Notes: a model not told the origin generated them from the sequence alone. A DNA stretch of 35,155 nucleotides from Zoogloea sp. (GCF_030157465.1 NZ_JAOAUU010000152.1:1-35155), one strand, 5' to 3'. Shown: positions 22,921 through 32,642, counted from the stretch's first letter. Made by a program: numbers and translations.

Positions 22921-24150
22921 ATGATCAAGAGCTTCTACATCGACAATTTCAAGTCGTTGGTCGACTTCCGCCTGCCACCGGCGCCTCACCGACTGGGTTC
23001 GTTCACCTGCCTGGTGGGTCTGAACGGGGCGGGCAAGTCCACGGTGCTGCAGGCCTTCGACTTTGTCGGGCATCTCGCCAACGGGCAGGTGGCAACGTGG
23101 CTCAAGCAGCGCGAATGGAAAGCCGCCGACCTGACCAGCCGATTCCTGAAAAAAAAGCTGATCCACTTTGAACTGGACATCGAGGTGCCCGGTGAGGGAC
23201 GCATTGTCTGGAGCGGATCATTCAACACTACCGAGATGCGTTGCACAGCGGAGACGGTGAAGGTTGATGACGTGGAACAGGTGCTGCACATCAAGGATGG
23301 GCAACTGCTGGTATCGGGCACGGACAGCCAGGATTCGGTGCAGTACCCCCTGCGATCGATGAAATACGAAGGCTCAACCCTCTCGTTCATCAATGTCCGC
23401 GATGTCCATCCAGCCTTGGGTGTGCTGAAGCACGTGGCAGCCAATTTGCGCTCCCTTGATCTCCTATCGCCTCAGTCGATGCGCAGGCGTGCCAAGGATG
23501 GTGCAGACATCGGCTATGGAGGCGAACGGCTGAGCGCATTCATCCACGGCTTGCCCGCCAACGACAAGTTGGCGTTAATCAAGGCACTGAGGAAGTTCTA
23601 TCCGCAGATTGCAGGATTGTCGACCACGGCGCTGCGCGCCGGGTGGAAGGACCTACGTGTGGTGGAGCAGTACGGCAGCGCACAGCAGGCACCTTCCTGG
23701 CTGGAATCGGATGCTCGTCAGGTTAGCGATGGCGTATTGCGTGTGCTGGCTGTTCTTTCGCAGGTCATCTGTTCAGAGAGCTCTGGTAATGCTGCTCGGC
23801 CCGATGGTCTGGGCCAGAGCTGCGTGCTCTTCGATGAGATCGAAAACGGGATCAACCCGGAATTGATGCAGAAGCTGGTGCAGTTGCTGCTCGGTGCCGA
23901 GCGGCAAGTGATCGTGACCACGCACAGCCCCTTGGTGCTGAACTACCTGCCCGATGAGGTAGCCAGGGAGGCCGTGTTGCTGTTGTTCCGGAACAGTGCA
24001 GGCCACACCAAGGCGGTGCGCCTGTTTGATCTGCCCAGCACGCAAAAGAAGCTCACGCTGCTTGGCCCCGGTGAAGTGTTTGTCGACACGAACCTGGAGG
24101 CACTGCCTGCCGAGGCAATGACGCTCGCACTCATCTCCCCGAAGTCATGA
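22921..24150 (+). CDS. SMC/ABC-like AAA ATPase (AAA15/AAA21 type), paired with a TOPRIM-like gene
   Basis: A 409-residue ATPase of the OLD/RecF-like type. It opens MIKSFYIDNFKSLVDFRLPP, then Walker A GLNGAGKSTVLQAF (~33-46). A signature-like DGVLRVLAVLSQV (~270) precedes Walker B VLFDEIENGINPELM (~300), and the H-loop is VTTHSPLVLNYLP (~332). In OLD, Gabija and PARIS systems this ATPase partners a TOPRIM nuclease or effector, usually triggered by a phage factor. Here the stop TGA overlaps the ATG of a TOPRIM-like gene (ATGA), the same two-gene layout. A purine-rich AAAGGG stands just before the ATG. It is intact. Confidence 0.9.
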   Translation: MIKSFYIDNFKSLVDFRLPPAPHRLGSFTCLVGLNGAGKSTVLQAFDFVGHLANGQVATWLKQREWKAADLTSRFLKKKLIHFELDIEVPGEGRIVWSGSFNTTEMRCTAETVKVDDVEQVLHIKDGQLLVSGTDSQDSVQYPLRSMKYEGSTLSFINVRDVHPALGVLKHVAANLRSLDLLSPQSMRRRAKDGADIGYGGERLSAFIHGLPANDKLALIKALRKFYPQIAGLSTTALRAGWKDLRVVEQYGSAQQAPSWLESDARQVSDGVLRVLAVLSQVICSESSGNAARPDGLGQSCVLFDEIENGINPELMQKLVQLLLGAERQVIVTTHSPLVLNYLPDEVAREAVLLLFRNSAGHTKAVRLFDLPSTQKKLTLLGPGEVFVDTNLEALPAEAMTLALISPKS

Positions 24151-24890
24151 GATTGCTTCTTTCAGGTGAAGGGCCCACTGATCTGGGCCATGAGAGACCG
24201 ACCGGGGGCGGGATGAAGTTCGTGCCTGGGCCGATGGCTTGGGTGGTGGACAAGGTTTTGGAGCGTCATCACACCCAGTACAGCGTGCTGGATATCCATC
24301 TGGCTGGCGGCGATTGCGTCACTCATGTTCATGAGACGGCACTGGCGAGCATGGGCAAGCAGGGCTCTCCGTTGTTCCCCGGTGTGAAGTTTGGCAAGGG
24401 TACGGCCTTCTTCACGAGGAATGCGCAAGTCTTGGGCCTGTTGGCCAAACAGACTGCCGCGCAAGAGCTGCAACCTGTGGTGGCAGTGCTGTTCCGTGAT
24501 GGCGACGGTGTCCGCGCAACGCCCTCAGGAGAGTGGCAAGAAAAAGTGGATTCGATGCACCGTGGCTTTGCGATGGTCGAGTGTGATACCGGCGTACCCA
24601 TGGTGCCGCGCCCCAAATCAGAGGCTTGGTTGCTGTGCGCACTGCGGCCGCCGGGTTACGCGAATTGTGCGCCGCTCGAAGATGCCTCCGGCAACGACGC
24701 CAGTCCGAATTCGCTGAAAAAGCAGTTGGCTGCGTTGTCCGGTGGAACGGATCCGTCGGCTGATGAACAAGCGGGCTGGGTGGTGACGGGTGCGGTGGAT
24801 CCGCTACGTATCGACATGCCCAGTTTCAACGCCTTCAAACAGGCGCTTCACACCGCGGCCCAGAACGCGGGATGGCCTCTGCTGCCCTGA
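24147..24890 (+). CDS. TOPRIM-like protein (DUF4276/OLD-TOPRIM type), partner of the AAA ATPase
   Basis: A 247-residue protein with a TOPRIM-like layout: LLLSGEGPTDLG at residues 3-14 gives the conserved Glu in an EG.TD strand-turn, and VVAVLFRDGDGVR (~109-121) the DxD metal-binding pair. It is followed by PRPKSEAWLL (~154), like the EAW.L block of DUF4276 proteins. TOPRIM domains use these acids to bind Mg2+ and cut nucleic acids. Its ATG overlaps the stop of the ATPase (ATGA), so together they look like an OLD- or PARIS-type ATPase-nuclease pair nested in BREX. PARIS AriB is DUF4435, so this is not identical to PARIS by family. A 59-base gap separates it from pglY. Confidence 0.75.
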   Translation: MRLLLSGEGPTDLGHERPTGGGMKFVPGPMAWVVDKVLERHHTQYSVLDIHLAGGDCVTHVHETALASMGKQGSPLFPGVKFGKGTAFFTRNAQVLGLLAKQTAAQELQPVVAVLFRDGDGVRATPSGEWQEKVDSMHRGFAMVECDTGVPMVPRPKSEAWLLCALRPPGYANCAPLEDASGNDASPNSLKKQLAALSGGTDPSADEQAGWVVTGAVDPLRIDMPSFNAFKQALHTAAQNAGWPLLP

Positions 24891-24949
24891 CGGACATGCA
24901 GATCGCCCAAGGCACGCGCCTAGTCAAGGATTGAGGGAAGAAAACAAAC

Positions 24950-27900
24950 ATGACCCTATTGAAAGACCTCATCGCCATCCCTGAACGGGTGCACCAGGGC
25001 GACTTCGTGTTGCAGTTGTCCAAGGGCGTCACTGAGCCCGAGCAGACCCTGCGCGACTACGTTGTCACGCCGCAGCTGGTGGATGCCTTTGCCAATGCGC
25101 TGGGCTTCATCCAGCAGGCAGTGCAGACCGGCGGCAGCAAGGCTGCGTATCTGCACGGCAGTTTCGGCTCGGGCAAGAGCCACTTCATGGCGGTGCTGAA
25201 CCTGCTGCTGGCTGGCAACACCCAGGCCCGGGCGACGCCTGAGCTGGCTGATGTGGTGGCCCGTCACAGCTGGACCGATGGGCGCAAGTTCTTGCTGGTG
25301 CCCTACCATATGATCGGCGCACGCGACATGGAGTCGGCCATTCTCGGGCAGTATGCGGAGTTCGTCCGCAAGAAGCATCCGGATGCTCCGGTGCCTGGCT
25401 TCTACCTGGCTGAGGGTATGTTCAAGGATGCACGCGACCTGCGCGAACGCATGGGCGATGAAGCCTTTTTCGCCAAGCTCAATGAGGGTGCCAGTGGGGG
25501 GAGCGAAGGTGGCTGGGGGGCGCTCGAAAGTGGTTGGGATGCCGTGGCTTTCGAGGCGGCGATGTTGGAAGCGCCCAATGGTGAAGAGCGCTCGCGCCTG
25601 GTAGGCGATCTGATCACCCAGTTTTTCTCAGCCTACCGGACCTTGGCGGGCAGCGGCGAATCGTTTGTATCGCTCGACGATGGTCTCAGCATCATGAGTC
25701 GGCACGCCAAGGCGCTGGGCTACGATGCGGTGATCCTGTTCCTGGACGAACTGGTGTTGTGGCTGGCCAGCCATGCGGCCGACGTCAATTTTGTCAGCCG
25801 TGAAGGCACAAAGCTGGTGAAGCTGGTGGAGGCCACCAACGCCGACCGGCCCATTCCGCTGATCAGCTTCGTGGCCCGGCAGCGCGATCTTCGCGACTTG
25901 GTGGGTGAGAACCTTGCGGGTTCGGTACAGGTGCAGTTCAGCGATGTGCTGAAGCACTGGGAGGCACGCTTCCACCGCATTACCCTGGAAGACCGCAACC
26001 TGCCTGCCATTGCAGAGAAGCGCGTGCTGCGCCCGGTGGACGAGGCCGCTCGGCAGACACTGCAGAGCACCTTCGATGATCTACTGAAGATGCGTAAGGA
26101 CGTGCTGGACACGCTGCTGACCACCACTGCTGACCGGGACATGTTCCGTAAGGTGTACCCGTTCTCGCCAGCGTTGGTGCAGACCTTGATTGCCGTGTCG
26201 GCCGCGCTGCAGCGCGAGCGTACGGCGCTCAAGCTGATGCTGCAATTGCTGGTGGACCGCCGCGCAGACCTGGAACTGGGCCAGCTGATTCCCGTGGGTG
26301 ACCTGTACGACGCCATCGCCGAGGGTGATGAGCCCTTCAGCGAAGGCATGCGCCTGCACTTCGAGAACGCCAAGCGTCTTTACAACCAGCGCTTGCTGCC
26401 CATGCTGGAGCGGCAGCACAACGTGACATGGGAGGCGATCAAGCTGGGCCAGGCAGAGGCGACTGCTGCCAAGAGCCTGCGCAACGACGCCCGCCTGTTG
26501 AAGACGCTGTTGCTGGGCGCGTTGGTACCTGAGGTGGAATCTCTCAAGGCCTTGAGCGCTCAACGCTTGGCGGCCTTGAACCACGGTACCTTCCGTTCGC
26601 CGATCCCGGGCCGCGAGGCGCAAGATGTGTTGCGCAAGTGCCGTGACTGGGCAAGTGAGATTGGCGAGATCAAGATCACTGAGGACCAGAACCCGATCAT
26701 CTCCATTCAGGTGACGGGTGTCGATATCGAACCCATCCTCCGCGCGGCAGAGGCCAACGACAACCCGGGCAACCGCCGCAAGCGGATTCGCGAGGCCTTG
26801 TTCAAGGAACTGGAGATCGACGACACGGGAGATTTGTTCAACACCTATGAGTTCAGCTGGCGCGGCACGCGACGCGAGATTGAGCTGCTGTACGAGAACG
26901 TGCGTGAAATGACCGATGACCGTCTGCGTGGCCGTTCCGGCACGTGGACGGTGGTGCTGGACTTTCCGTTCGATGACGCCAACTTTGGTCCGGCCGATGA
27001 CCTAGCACGTTTGGCGGCTTACCGCGGTGGAGATACCAGAACGCTGGTATGGATACCTTCGTTCCTGAGCAACAAGGCCTTAGCCGACCTAGGCCGGCTG
27101 GTGGTGCTGGATTACATCTTGCAGGGTGATCGCTTTGAGACCTATGCGGGCCACCTGTCGTTTGTTGACCGTGTGCAGGCCAAGGCCCTGGCCCGCAATC
27201 AACTGGACCAACTGCGCATCAAGCTGCGCGCTCAGCTTGAAGTGGCTTACGGCATCAGCACTGAACCTCGGGATGCGGTCAGCAATCCACTGACGGCAGA
27301 TCAGCAGTTCCGCTCGCTGGATCCAACCTTGTCTCCGCGGCCGCCCGTGGGTGCCGACTTCAAATCGGCTTTTGAAAACTTGCTGGGACAATTGTTTGCC
27401 CACCAGTATCCGGCTCACCCTGAGTTCGACACCGAGATCAAGCCGGCTGTCATTCGCAAGATCTGGCCCGAGGTGCAGAAGGCCATAGAGGCGCCGGGGC
27501 AGCGCGGGCTGGTGCAGGACAACAGTGTTCGCAAGCTGGTGCGTTCCGTGGTCAACCCCTGCCAACTGGGGCAGATGGCGGAAACACACTTGTTGATCGA
27601 GCCACACTGGCAATCGCGCTTTTCGCAGAGCCACGCGCGAGAAGGTGGGGGGGCGATTACGGTGGCCAGGTTGCGGCAGTGGATCGACATGCCTGCACCC
27701 ATGGGGCTGCCGCTGGAGCTGCAGAACCTCATCATCCTGGCTTTCGCTGCCTCCACCAGCCGTCGTTTCACGATGCGCGGCGGGCCTTTTGAGCCGTCTG
27801 TGGACAGCATGCCGGATGAGCTGGAACTGCGGGAGCAGTCGCTGCCAAATGCCGGTGACTGGCAGCTGGCCTTGCAGCGTGCATCCAGCTTGTTTGGCTT

Positions 27901-28639
27901 GACCCTGGGCCAGACCCTCAACGCGGCCAATGTGGGCAAGTTGGTGGACGAGGTTAAGCAGACGATCGCGGAGAAGCGCGACGCGGTGACCCGCCTTGTG
28001 GTGCAGGTGCGTGATCGGGCTGGCCGGTACGCGGCTGGCGCAACAGGGGCTCGGCAGCAAACCGCTGAGTCTGCGCAGTCACTGTTGGCGGCGGTGGCAT
28101 CCGCGGCTGATTCAGAGGTGGTCGCAGTACTGGCAACGGCCGATCTGCAAACGTCGGAGGCCGCTGTCGGGCGAGCTTTGGGGCAGGCGAAGGTTTGCGC
28201 CGATGTGCTGGAGGCAGGCAGTTACTGGCAACTGTTCGACGTGGTGCTGAAGTTGAGTGATCACCGGTCGGATGCTGCCAAGGTGATCGCCCGGCGCTTG
28301 TCCGAGGTGCTGACCAGCGATGAACACGTATTGGCTTTGAAGGGCAGACTCGATGAGTTGCATCGCGATGCCATGGGCTTGCTCGCAGCGTCTGTTTCGG
28401 CCCCCGTCCCCGAGCCTGTGCCGCCGCCGGTGCCAGAGGTACCTTCGCCTGCGCCCGTGACGATTCCGCCTGTCCCGGCCAATCTGGCGCCCGAAGTGGT
28501 GGCCGAGAAGCAGCAGTTGCATCTGACTGGCGCTGAGGCCGTGGCCGCATTGGATGAACTGAAGGCTCGCGTGACCAGCGAACGGGATCTGGAGCTGACG
28601 CTCAGTTGGCGTCTGCAGCGCAAGGGCACCCAGCTATGA
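24950..28639 (+). CDS. pglY: PglY: large ATPase of type 2 BREX (DUF6079/BrxC-like)
   Basis: A 1229-residue ATPase, the type 2 counterpart of BrxC. Near the start HQGDFVLQLSKGV is followed by Walker A YLHGSFGSGKSHFMAVL (~66-81) and Walker B VILFLDELVLWLA (~261-273), and a LISFVARQRDLRDLVG strand-turn (~304). A Pro-rich linker (~1150-1180, rich in PVPEP and PPVPEV repeats) precedes the last 45 residues. GGGAITVARLRQWIDMP (~900) is a recognisable internal block. BREX ATPases of this kind are essential for both methylation and restriction. The ATG at 24950 has GGGAAGA upstream. Its TGA overlaps the pglZ start (ATGA). It is the only BREX gene here not overlapping its upstream neighbour. Confidence 0.92.
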   Translation: MTLLKDLIAIPERVHQGDFVLQLSKGVTEPEQTLRDYVVTPQLVDAFANALGFIQQAVQTGGSKAAYLHGSFGSGKSHFMAVLNLLLAGNTQARATPELADVVARHSWTDGRKFLLVPYHMIGARDMESAILGQYAEFVRKKHPDAPVPGFYLAEGMFKDARDLRERMGDEAFFAKLNEGASGGSEGGWGALESGWDAVAFEAAMLEAPNGEERSRLVGDLITQFFSAYRTLAGSGESFVSLDDGLSIMSRHAKALGYDAVILFLDELVLWLASHAADVNFVSREGTKLVKLVEATNADRPIPLISFVARQRDLRDLVGENLAGSVQVQFSDVLKHWEARFHRITLEDRNLPAIAEKRVLRPVDEAARQTLQSTFDDLLKMRKDVLDTLLTTTADRDMFRKVYPFSPALVQTLIAVSAALQRERTALKLMLQLLVDRRADLELGQLIPVGDLYDAIAEGDEPFSEGMRLHFENAKRLYNQRLLPMLERQHNVTWEAIKLGQAEATAAKSLRNDARLLKTLLLGALVPEVESLKALSAQRLAALNHGTFRSPIPGREAQDVLRKCRDWASEIGEIKITEDQNPIISIQVTGVDIEPILRAAEANDNPGNRRKRIREALFKELEIDDTGDLFNTYEFSWRGTRREIELLYENVREMTDDRLRGRSGTWTVVLDFPFDDANFGPADDLARLAAYRGGDTRTLVWIPSFLSNKALADLGRLVVLDYILQGDRFETYAGHLSFVDRVQAKALARNQLDQLRIKLRAQLEVAYGISTEPRDAVSNPLTADQQFRSLDPTLSPRPPVGADFKSAFENLLGQLFAHQYPAHPEFDTEIKPAVIRKIWPEVQKAIEAPGQRGLVQDNSVRKLVRSVVNPCQLGQMAETHLLIEPHWQSRFSQSHAREGGGAITVARLRQWIDMPAPMGLPLELQNLIILAFAASTSRRFTMRGGPFEPSVDSMPDELELREQSLPNAGDWQLALQRASSLFGLTLGQTLNAANVGKLVDEVKQTIAEKRDAVTRLVVQVRDRAGRYAAGATGARQQTAESAQSLLAAVASAADSEVVAVLATADLQTSEAAVGRALGQAKVCADVLEAGSYWQLFDVVLKLSDHRSDAAKVIARRLSEVLTSDEHVLALKGRLDELHRDAMGLLAASVSAPVPEPVPPPVPEVPSPAPVTIPPVPANLAPEVVAEKQQLHLTGAEAVAALDELKARVTSERDLELTLSWRLQRKGTQL

Positions 28640-31335
28640 GTTTGTCGACGCCGCAAATCAAGGCGCAACTGGAGCGAGTGCTGGACAGCGACCCGACGGC
28701 ACAGGCCGTTGCGATTCGCGCGGCCGCAAGACAGATCTGGCCGGAGGCGGTCACCCCGCATGGGAAGCGTTTTCTGTTGCGTTGGTGCGAATCCTCATTG
28801 GCCATTCGCGAGGCGCTCTGTGAGCTGGAGCAACTCGCACCTTCAGCATCGGGCATGGTGGTGATTACGCCCCTGGCGACGCATGAGGTTGCGGAAGACA
28901 TCGCTGCCCGGCTGGCCCGTGCGCGGGTATTTCAGCCAGAAGGGTGGGACATTGTTCGCCTGATGTTTCAGGCCAAGGAGACCGATGCTCGCTTGAGCCG
29001 GTTTGCCTGGATGCCACAGGCTTTGATCGACGGCGCGGCCCAGGGTGACTATCCGCCCGTGGCCAATGGATTCTTGGACCTGGAAACCGCATGGCGCGAA
29101 GTGTTGGTCCGTTTTGTGGGGATCGAGGTGGCCAGGCCAGACGCGATGACGCTGCTGGGCTGGTCGATGACGCCCGATGCCGATCCTCGACTCGGGCCTT
29201 TGCCCGCGTCGATGCGCTCGGACATCCTGGTTTGGCTGGCTGACGCTGCCGGCGTAGCCGGATCCATGGTCCTGGGCTGCGTCGAAGCAGGTCGCACGGG
29301 TGATGCCTTGCCGCTGGGGCTGGTCAGTGGTGTCATCTTTGCAGCAGACGGTGAAGGGCAGGCCGCGTTGGGGCAGGCGGCGATCCGCCTCGAGCGCTTC
29401 GTCAACGAAAAGCATGTGGGTGTAACTGAGGGGCGCCTCTGGGCCGCGGCCGCGGAGCAAGTCGTGCGAAGTTTTGGCGTGGAGGCTTGTCGGGCCCTGC
29501 TGGACCGTGCCGATGCTCTGCTGCGTGATCTGCGCATCTCGGAGTTTGCGCAGCTGAGTGATGTGCTTCCGTCTTCGCTGGACCAGCGACTGGCCGACTT
29601 TGCCTTGGCGCTGAGTGCCCACACGGCAGAGCCCAATGAAGCCAAGCTTCAGCAGGTTGAGTTGAAGGCTGACCGCGCGCTGAAGCACATCCTGATGAAC
29701 GAGCAGCGGCCGCGCATGGAGCGTGTCGAGATGGCACGACGCCTGGCCCGCTGGCTGCTCAGCCCAATGGCCTCCGGGGCCTCGCTGCCAGATTCAGTGG
29801 AATGGCAAGCTGACCAGGGTGCCTACGTGGATTGGGCCCGATTCAGGCTGCTGGGTGGCGACGAACTGACCGAGTTGTCAGACGCGTATGCCGCATGTCG
29901 CCAGGCGGTCATCGCCCGACGTAATGCCTTTGCCAAGCCTTTTGCCCAGGCGCTGGTGCAATGGAATGCGCAGACGCCTGCGGACAGCGGGCGGGTTGTG
30001 CCGCTTGAACACGTATTGGACCGGGTCGTCGCTCCGATTGCCGCTGTGCAACCCACGTTGCTGCTGGTGATGGATGGCTTGAGCAACAGCATCTTCCGAG
30101 AGCTGTTTGCGCGGGCTGCAGGCCACGGTTGGGTAGAGCTGGTGCCAGCATCTCAGGGCAAGCCCTTCGTCGGCGTCGCAGCAGTGCCTACAATCACTGA
30201 GGTGAGTCGGACCAGCCTGCTATGTGGACGACTGACCACGGGAGCACAGGCGCAAGAGAAGCCCGGCTTTGCGGCACATCCCGCATTGATGGCTACGAGC
30301 CGAGCAGAGTTTCCACCCAAGGTCTTCCACAAAGGTGACTTGGCCGATGCCGGCAATCTGGCACAGGAGATCCGCACGGCGATCGCGAACCAAAAGCAGC
30401 AGGTTGTGGGCGTGGTGTACAACGCTGTGGATGACCACCTCAGCGGACCGGATCAGCTCAACCAGCGCTGGGCGCTGGAGGATCTGCGTCTGCTGCTACC
30501 TTTGTTGCGGGAAGCCCGCGAGGCCCGACGCGTGGTGATCGTAACGGCTGACCATGGTCATCTGCTGGAGGACGGAAGCACGCAGATTCCAGGTGGCGAG
30601 AGTGACCGTTGGCGACTGGGGGGCAATCCGGCATCGACCCAGGAGCTGGCGATCAGCGGTGGCCGGGTAGTTACCGGCGATGGCGCCAACGCGGTGGTTT
30701 GCCTGTGGAGTGAAAGCAGCCGCTATGCGGGCCGAAAGAACGGTTACCACGGAGGCCTGTCGCCCCAAGAGGTCACCGTGCCGCTGAGCGTATTTGCCCC
30801 GTTGGGTACCAGCCTTGCTGGCTGGAGTGCTGCACCACCGAACCAGCCGGAGTGGTGGGAGCTGCCCCTTCTTATGCAATACCAGAAGCCAGTAGCTGCA
30901 GCAGCGCCGCACGCCAAGCCTGCCCGTACAAAGCCGGTGCAGGTCGAGGCACAGGCGGGGCTCTTCGCTCCCGTCGATTTGCCACTACCCGAAATGGATG
31001 TGATTGCGCCGGACTGGATCGCTGGTCTGTTAGCCAGCTCAATCTATGCGTCTCAGCGCCAGTTGGCCGCGCGCGTAGCTTTGCCAGACGACAAGATGAG
31101 GCTGCTGCTGGAGGCGCTGGCCGAACGTGGCGGGAAGTTGTCCCGCACGGCTCTGGCGAATCGACTGTCGCTGGCCGAGGTTCGCATGGGTGGCCTGCTG
31201 AGTGCCGTGCGCCGTGTGTTGAACGTAGACCAGGCTGCGGTACTCACGGTCGATGAGGCGGCGGGATCGGTTGAACTCAACATCACGTTGCTGCAACAGC
31301 AGTTCAAGCTGCCCAAGCCAGGAGGCCCCCGATGA
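28636..31335 (+). CDS. pglZ: PglZ: alkaline-phosphatase-like BREX hallmark protein
   Basis: PglZ is the defining BREX protein, with a metal-dependent phosphatase/phosphodiesterase fold. The metal-site motifs are in order: LLLVMDGLSNSIF (~474-487, metal-binding Asp), TEVSRTSLLCGRL (~519, the Thr/Ser nucleophile region), VVIVTADHGHLLEDGS (~634-649, DHG) and NGYHGGLSPQEVTVPL (~701-716). I take ATG 28636, which overlaps the pglY stop (ATGA), giving 899 residues; the longer open frame from 28606 lies within pglY. The N-terminal ~450 residues are helical and the C-terminal ~150 contain an helix-turn-helix-like SRTALANRLSLAEVRMGGLLS. It ends overlapping brxD (ATGA). Confidence 0.95.
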   Translation: MSLSTPQIKAQLERVLDSDPTAQAVAIRAAARQIWPEAVTPHGKRFLLRWCESSLAIREALCELEQLAPSASGMVVITPLATHEVAEDIAARLARARVFQPEGWDIVRLMFQAKETDARLSRFAWMPQALIDGAAQGDYPPVANGFLDLETAWREVLVRFVGIEVARPDAMTLLGWSMTPDADPRLGPLPASMRSDILVWLADAAGVAGSMVLGCVEAGRTGDALPLGLVSGVIFAADGEGQAALGQAAIRLERFVNEKHVGVTEGRLWAAAAEQVVRSFGVEACRALLDRADALLRDLRISEFAQLSDVLPSSLDQRLADFALALSAHTAEPNEAKLQQVELKADRALKHILMNEQRPRMERVEMARRLARWLLSPMASGASLPDSVEWQADQGAYVDWARFRLLGGDELTELSDAYAACRQAVIARRNAFAKPFAQALVQWNAQTPADSGRVVPLEHVLDRVVAPIAAVQPTLLLVMDGLSNSIFRELFARAAGHGWVELVPASQGKPFVGVAAVPTITEVSRTSLLCGRLTTGAQAQEKPGFAAHPALMATSRAEFPPKVFHKGDLADAGNLAQEIRTAIANQKQQVVGVVYNAVDDHLSGPDQLNQRWALEDLRLLLPLLREAREARRVVIVTADHGHLLEDGSTQIPGGESDRWRLGGNPASTQELAISGGRVVTGDGANAVVCLWSESSRYAGRKNGYHGGLSPQEVTVPLSVFAPLGTSLAGWSAAPPNQPEWWELPLLMQYQKPVAAAAPHAKPARTKPVQVEAQAGLFAPVDLPLPEMDVIAPDWIAGLLASSIYASQRQLAARVALPDDKMRLLLEALAERGGKLSRTALANRLSLAEVRMGGLLSAVRRVLNVDQAAVLTVDEAAGSVELNITLLQQQFKLPKPGGPR

Positions 31336-32642
31336 TCAGCCCGGCCCGCAGAGAAGACATCATCAGTGCGCTGCGTCGAGGCACTGTTCCAAGCAACGGT
31401 CTGGATGCGTTGGCGGTTGGCATTGAGACGTTCGCACCCACTCTCGGCGAAGAGCTGGAATCGGTGGCGTCAGGCCGCGGAGGCTTCAAGGCGGTACGCG
31501 GCGAGTACGGCACCGGCAAGACCTTTTTCGGACGATGGCTGCAGGAGCACGCGCGCTCACGGGGCTTTGCTGCAACTGAAGTCCAGATCAACGAGACCGA
31601 GACGCCACTGCACCGATTGGAGACTGTCTACAGGCGGCTTGTTGAGCACTTGGGCACGGCAGACATGGCCAGCGGCGCATTCAGAAGCGTGATCGACGGC
31701 TGGTTCTACGCTCTGGAGCAGGATGTGCTGGCCGACCCTTCGGTGAACCCCGACGATGCTCAAGCTTTGCTGCAGCGGACGGATGCACTCATGGAAGCTC
31801 GTCTCGGCGCCATCAGCAAGACGGCCCCGGCCTTCTCTGCGGTGCTGCGTACTTATAGACAGGCCCTGGCCAACAACGAGGGCATGCTGGCCGAGGGCTT
31901 GATCAGCTGGTTGGCCGGCCAACCGAACGTGGCGGCCAGCGTGAAGCGTGCAGCTGGTATCAAGGGCGATCTGGACCACTTTGGGGCCAGCAATTTCTTG
32001 GTGGGCTTGCTCACGATCTTGCGAGACAGCGGATTTTCGGGCCTTGTGATGGTGCTCGACGAGGTGGAGACGCTGCAGCGCATGCGCACAGACACGCGCG
32101 AGCGGGGGCTCAATGCTCTGCGGCAGTGGATCGATGAGATTGATGCAGGCCGTTATCCCGGGCTGTACCTCATAGTCACTGGCACGCCGGCATTCTTTGA
32201 CGGCCCGCAGGGCGTGCAACGGTTGGCACCACTGGCCCAACGGCTGCATGTGGACTTTGGGACAGACCGCAGGTTTGACAACCCCCGTGCTGTCCAGATC
32301 CGCCTGGCTCCGTTCGATCACGGTGCCCTGCTTTCGGTGGGGCGGCGTGTGCGAGATATCTATGCAGAGGGGCGAGAGCATGAGCAGCGCCTGCGGTCTG
32401 TTGTCGATGACGGCTACCTGGACACCTTGGCCCGGGCCGTGGCGGGCGGCCTCGGGGGCAAGGTGGGCGTGGCGCCTCGCTTGTTCTTGAAGAAGCTGGT
32501 TGCAGATGTGCTGGATCGTGTGGACCTGCATGTGGACTTCGATCCCCGTCAGCACTACTCGTTGACCCTTTCTGAGACCGAGATGTCTGCCGCTGAGCGG
32601 GCTGCAGCAAGCGCGAATTCGGTGGACGACATCGAGCTGTGA
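31332..32642 (+). CDS. brxD: BrxD: ATP-binding protein of BREX (DUF2791-type)
   Basis: A 436-residue ATPase that is a marker of type 2 (and related) BREX. It begins with ISPARREDIISALRRGTVPS and the GLDALAVG..F block, then Walker A VRGEYGTGKTFFGRWL (~54-69). NETETPLHRLETVYRRLVEHL (BREX/DUF2791 signature region) follows, then Walker B LVMVLDEVETLQRMRTD (~236-252) and LYLIVTGTPAFFDGPQGVQR (~278). The start ATG overlaps the pglZ stop (ATGA) and the TGA overlaps the GTG of brxHI (GTGA). The exact biochemical role is not established. It is intact. Confidence 0.93.
   Translation: MISPARREDIISALRRGTVPSNGLDALAVGIETFAPTLGEELESVASGRGGFKAVRGEYGTGKTFFGRWLQEHARSRGFAATEVQINETETPLHRLETVYRRLVEHLGTADMASGAFRSVIDGWFYALEQDVLADPSVNPDDAQALLQRTDALMEARLGAISKTAPAFSAVLRTYRQALANNEGMLAEGLISWLAGQPNVAASVKRAAGIKGDLDHFGASNFLVGLLTILRDSGFSGLVMVLDEVETLQRMRTDTRERGLNALRQWIDEIDAGRYPGLYLIVTGTPAFFDGPQGVQRLAPLAQRLHVDFGTDRRFDNPRAVQIRLAPFDHGALLSVGRRVRDIYAEGREHEQRLRSVVDDGYLDTLARAVAGGLGGKVGVAPRLFLKKLVADVLDRVDLHVDFDPRQHYSLTLSETEMSAAERAAASANSVDDIEL

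Noticed and set aside
22921-24890. Calling the ATPase-TOPRIM pair PARIS
   Set aside because: PARIS uses a DUF4435 TOPRIM partner; the protein here looks more like DUF4276 or another TOPRIM-like group, so only a resemblance is claimed.
28606-28635. Longer N-terminus for pglZ
   Set aside because: It overlaps the end of pglY; the ATG at 28636 gives the ATGA junction and a normal PglZ start.
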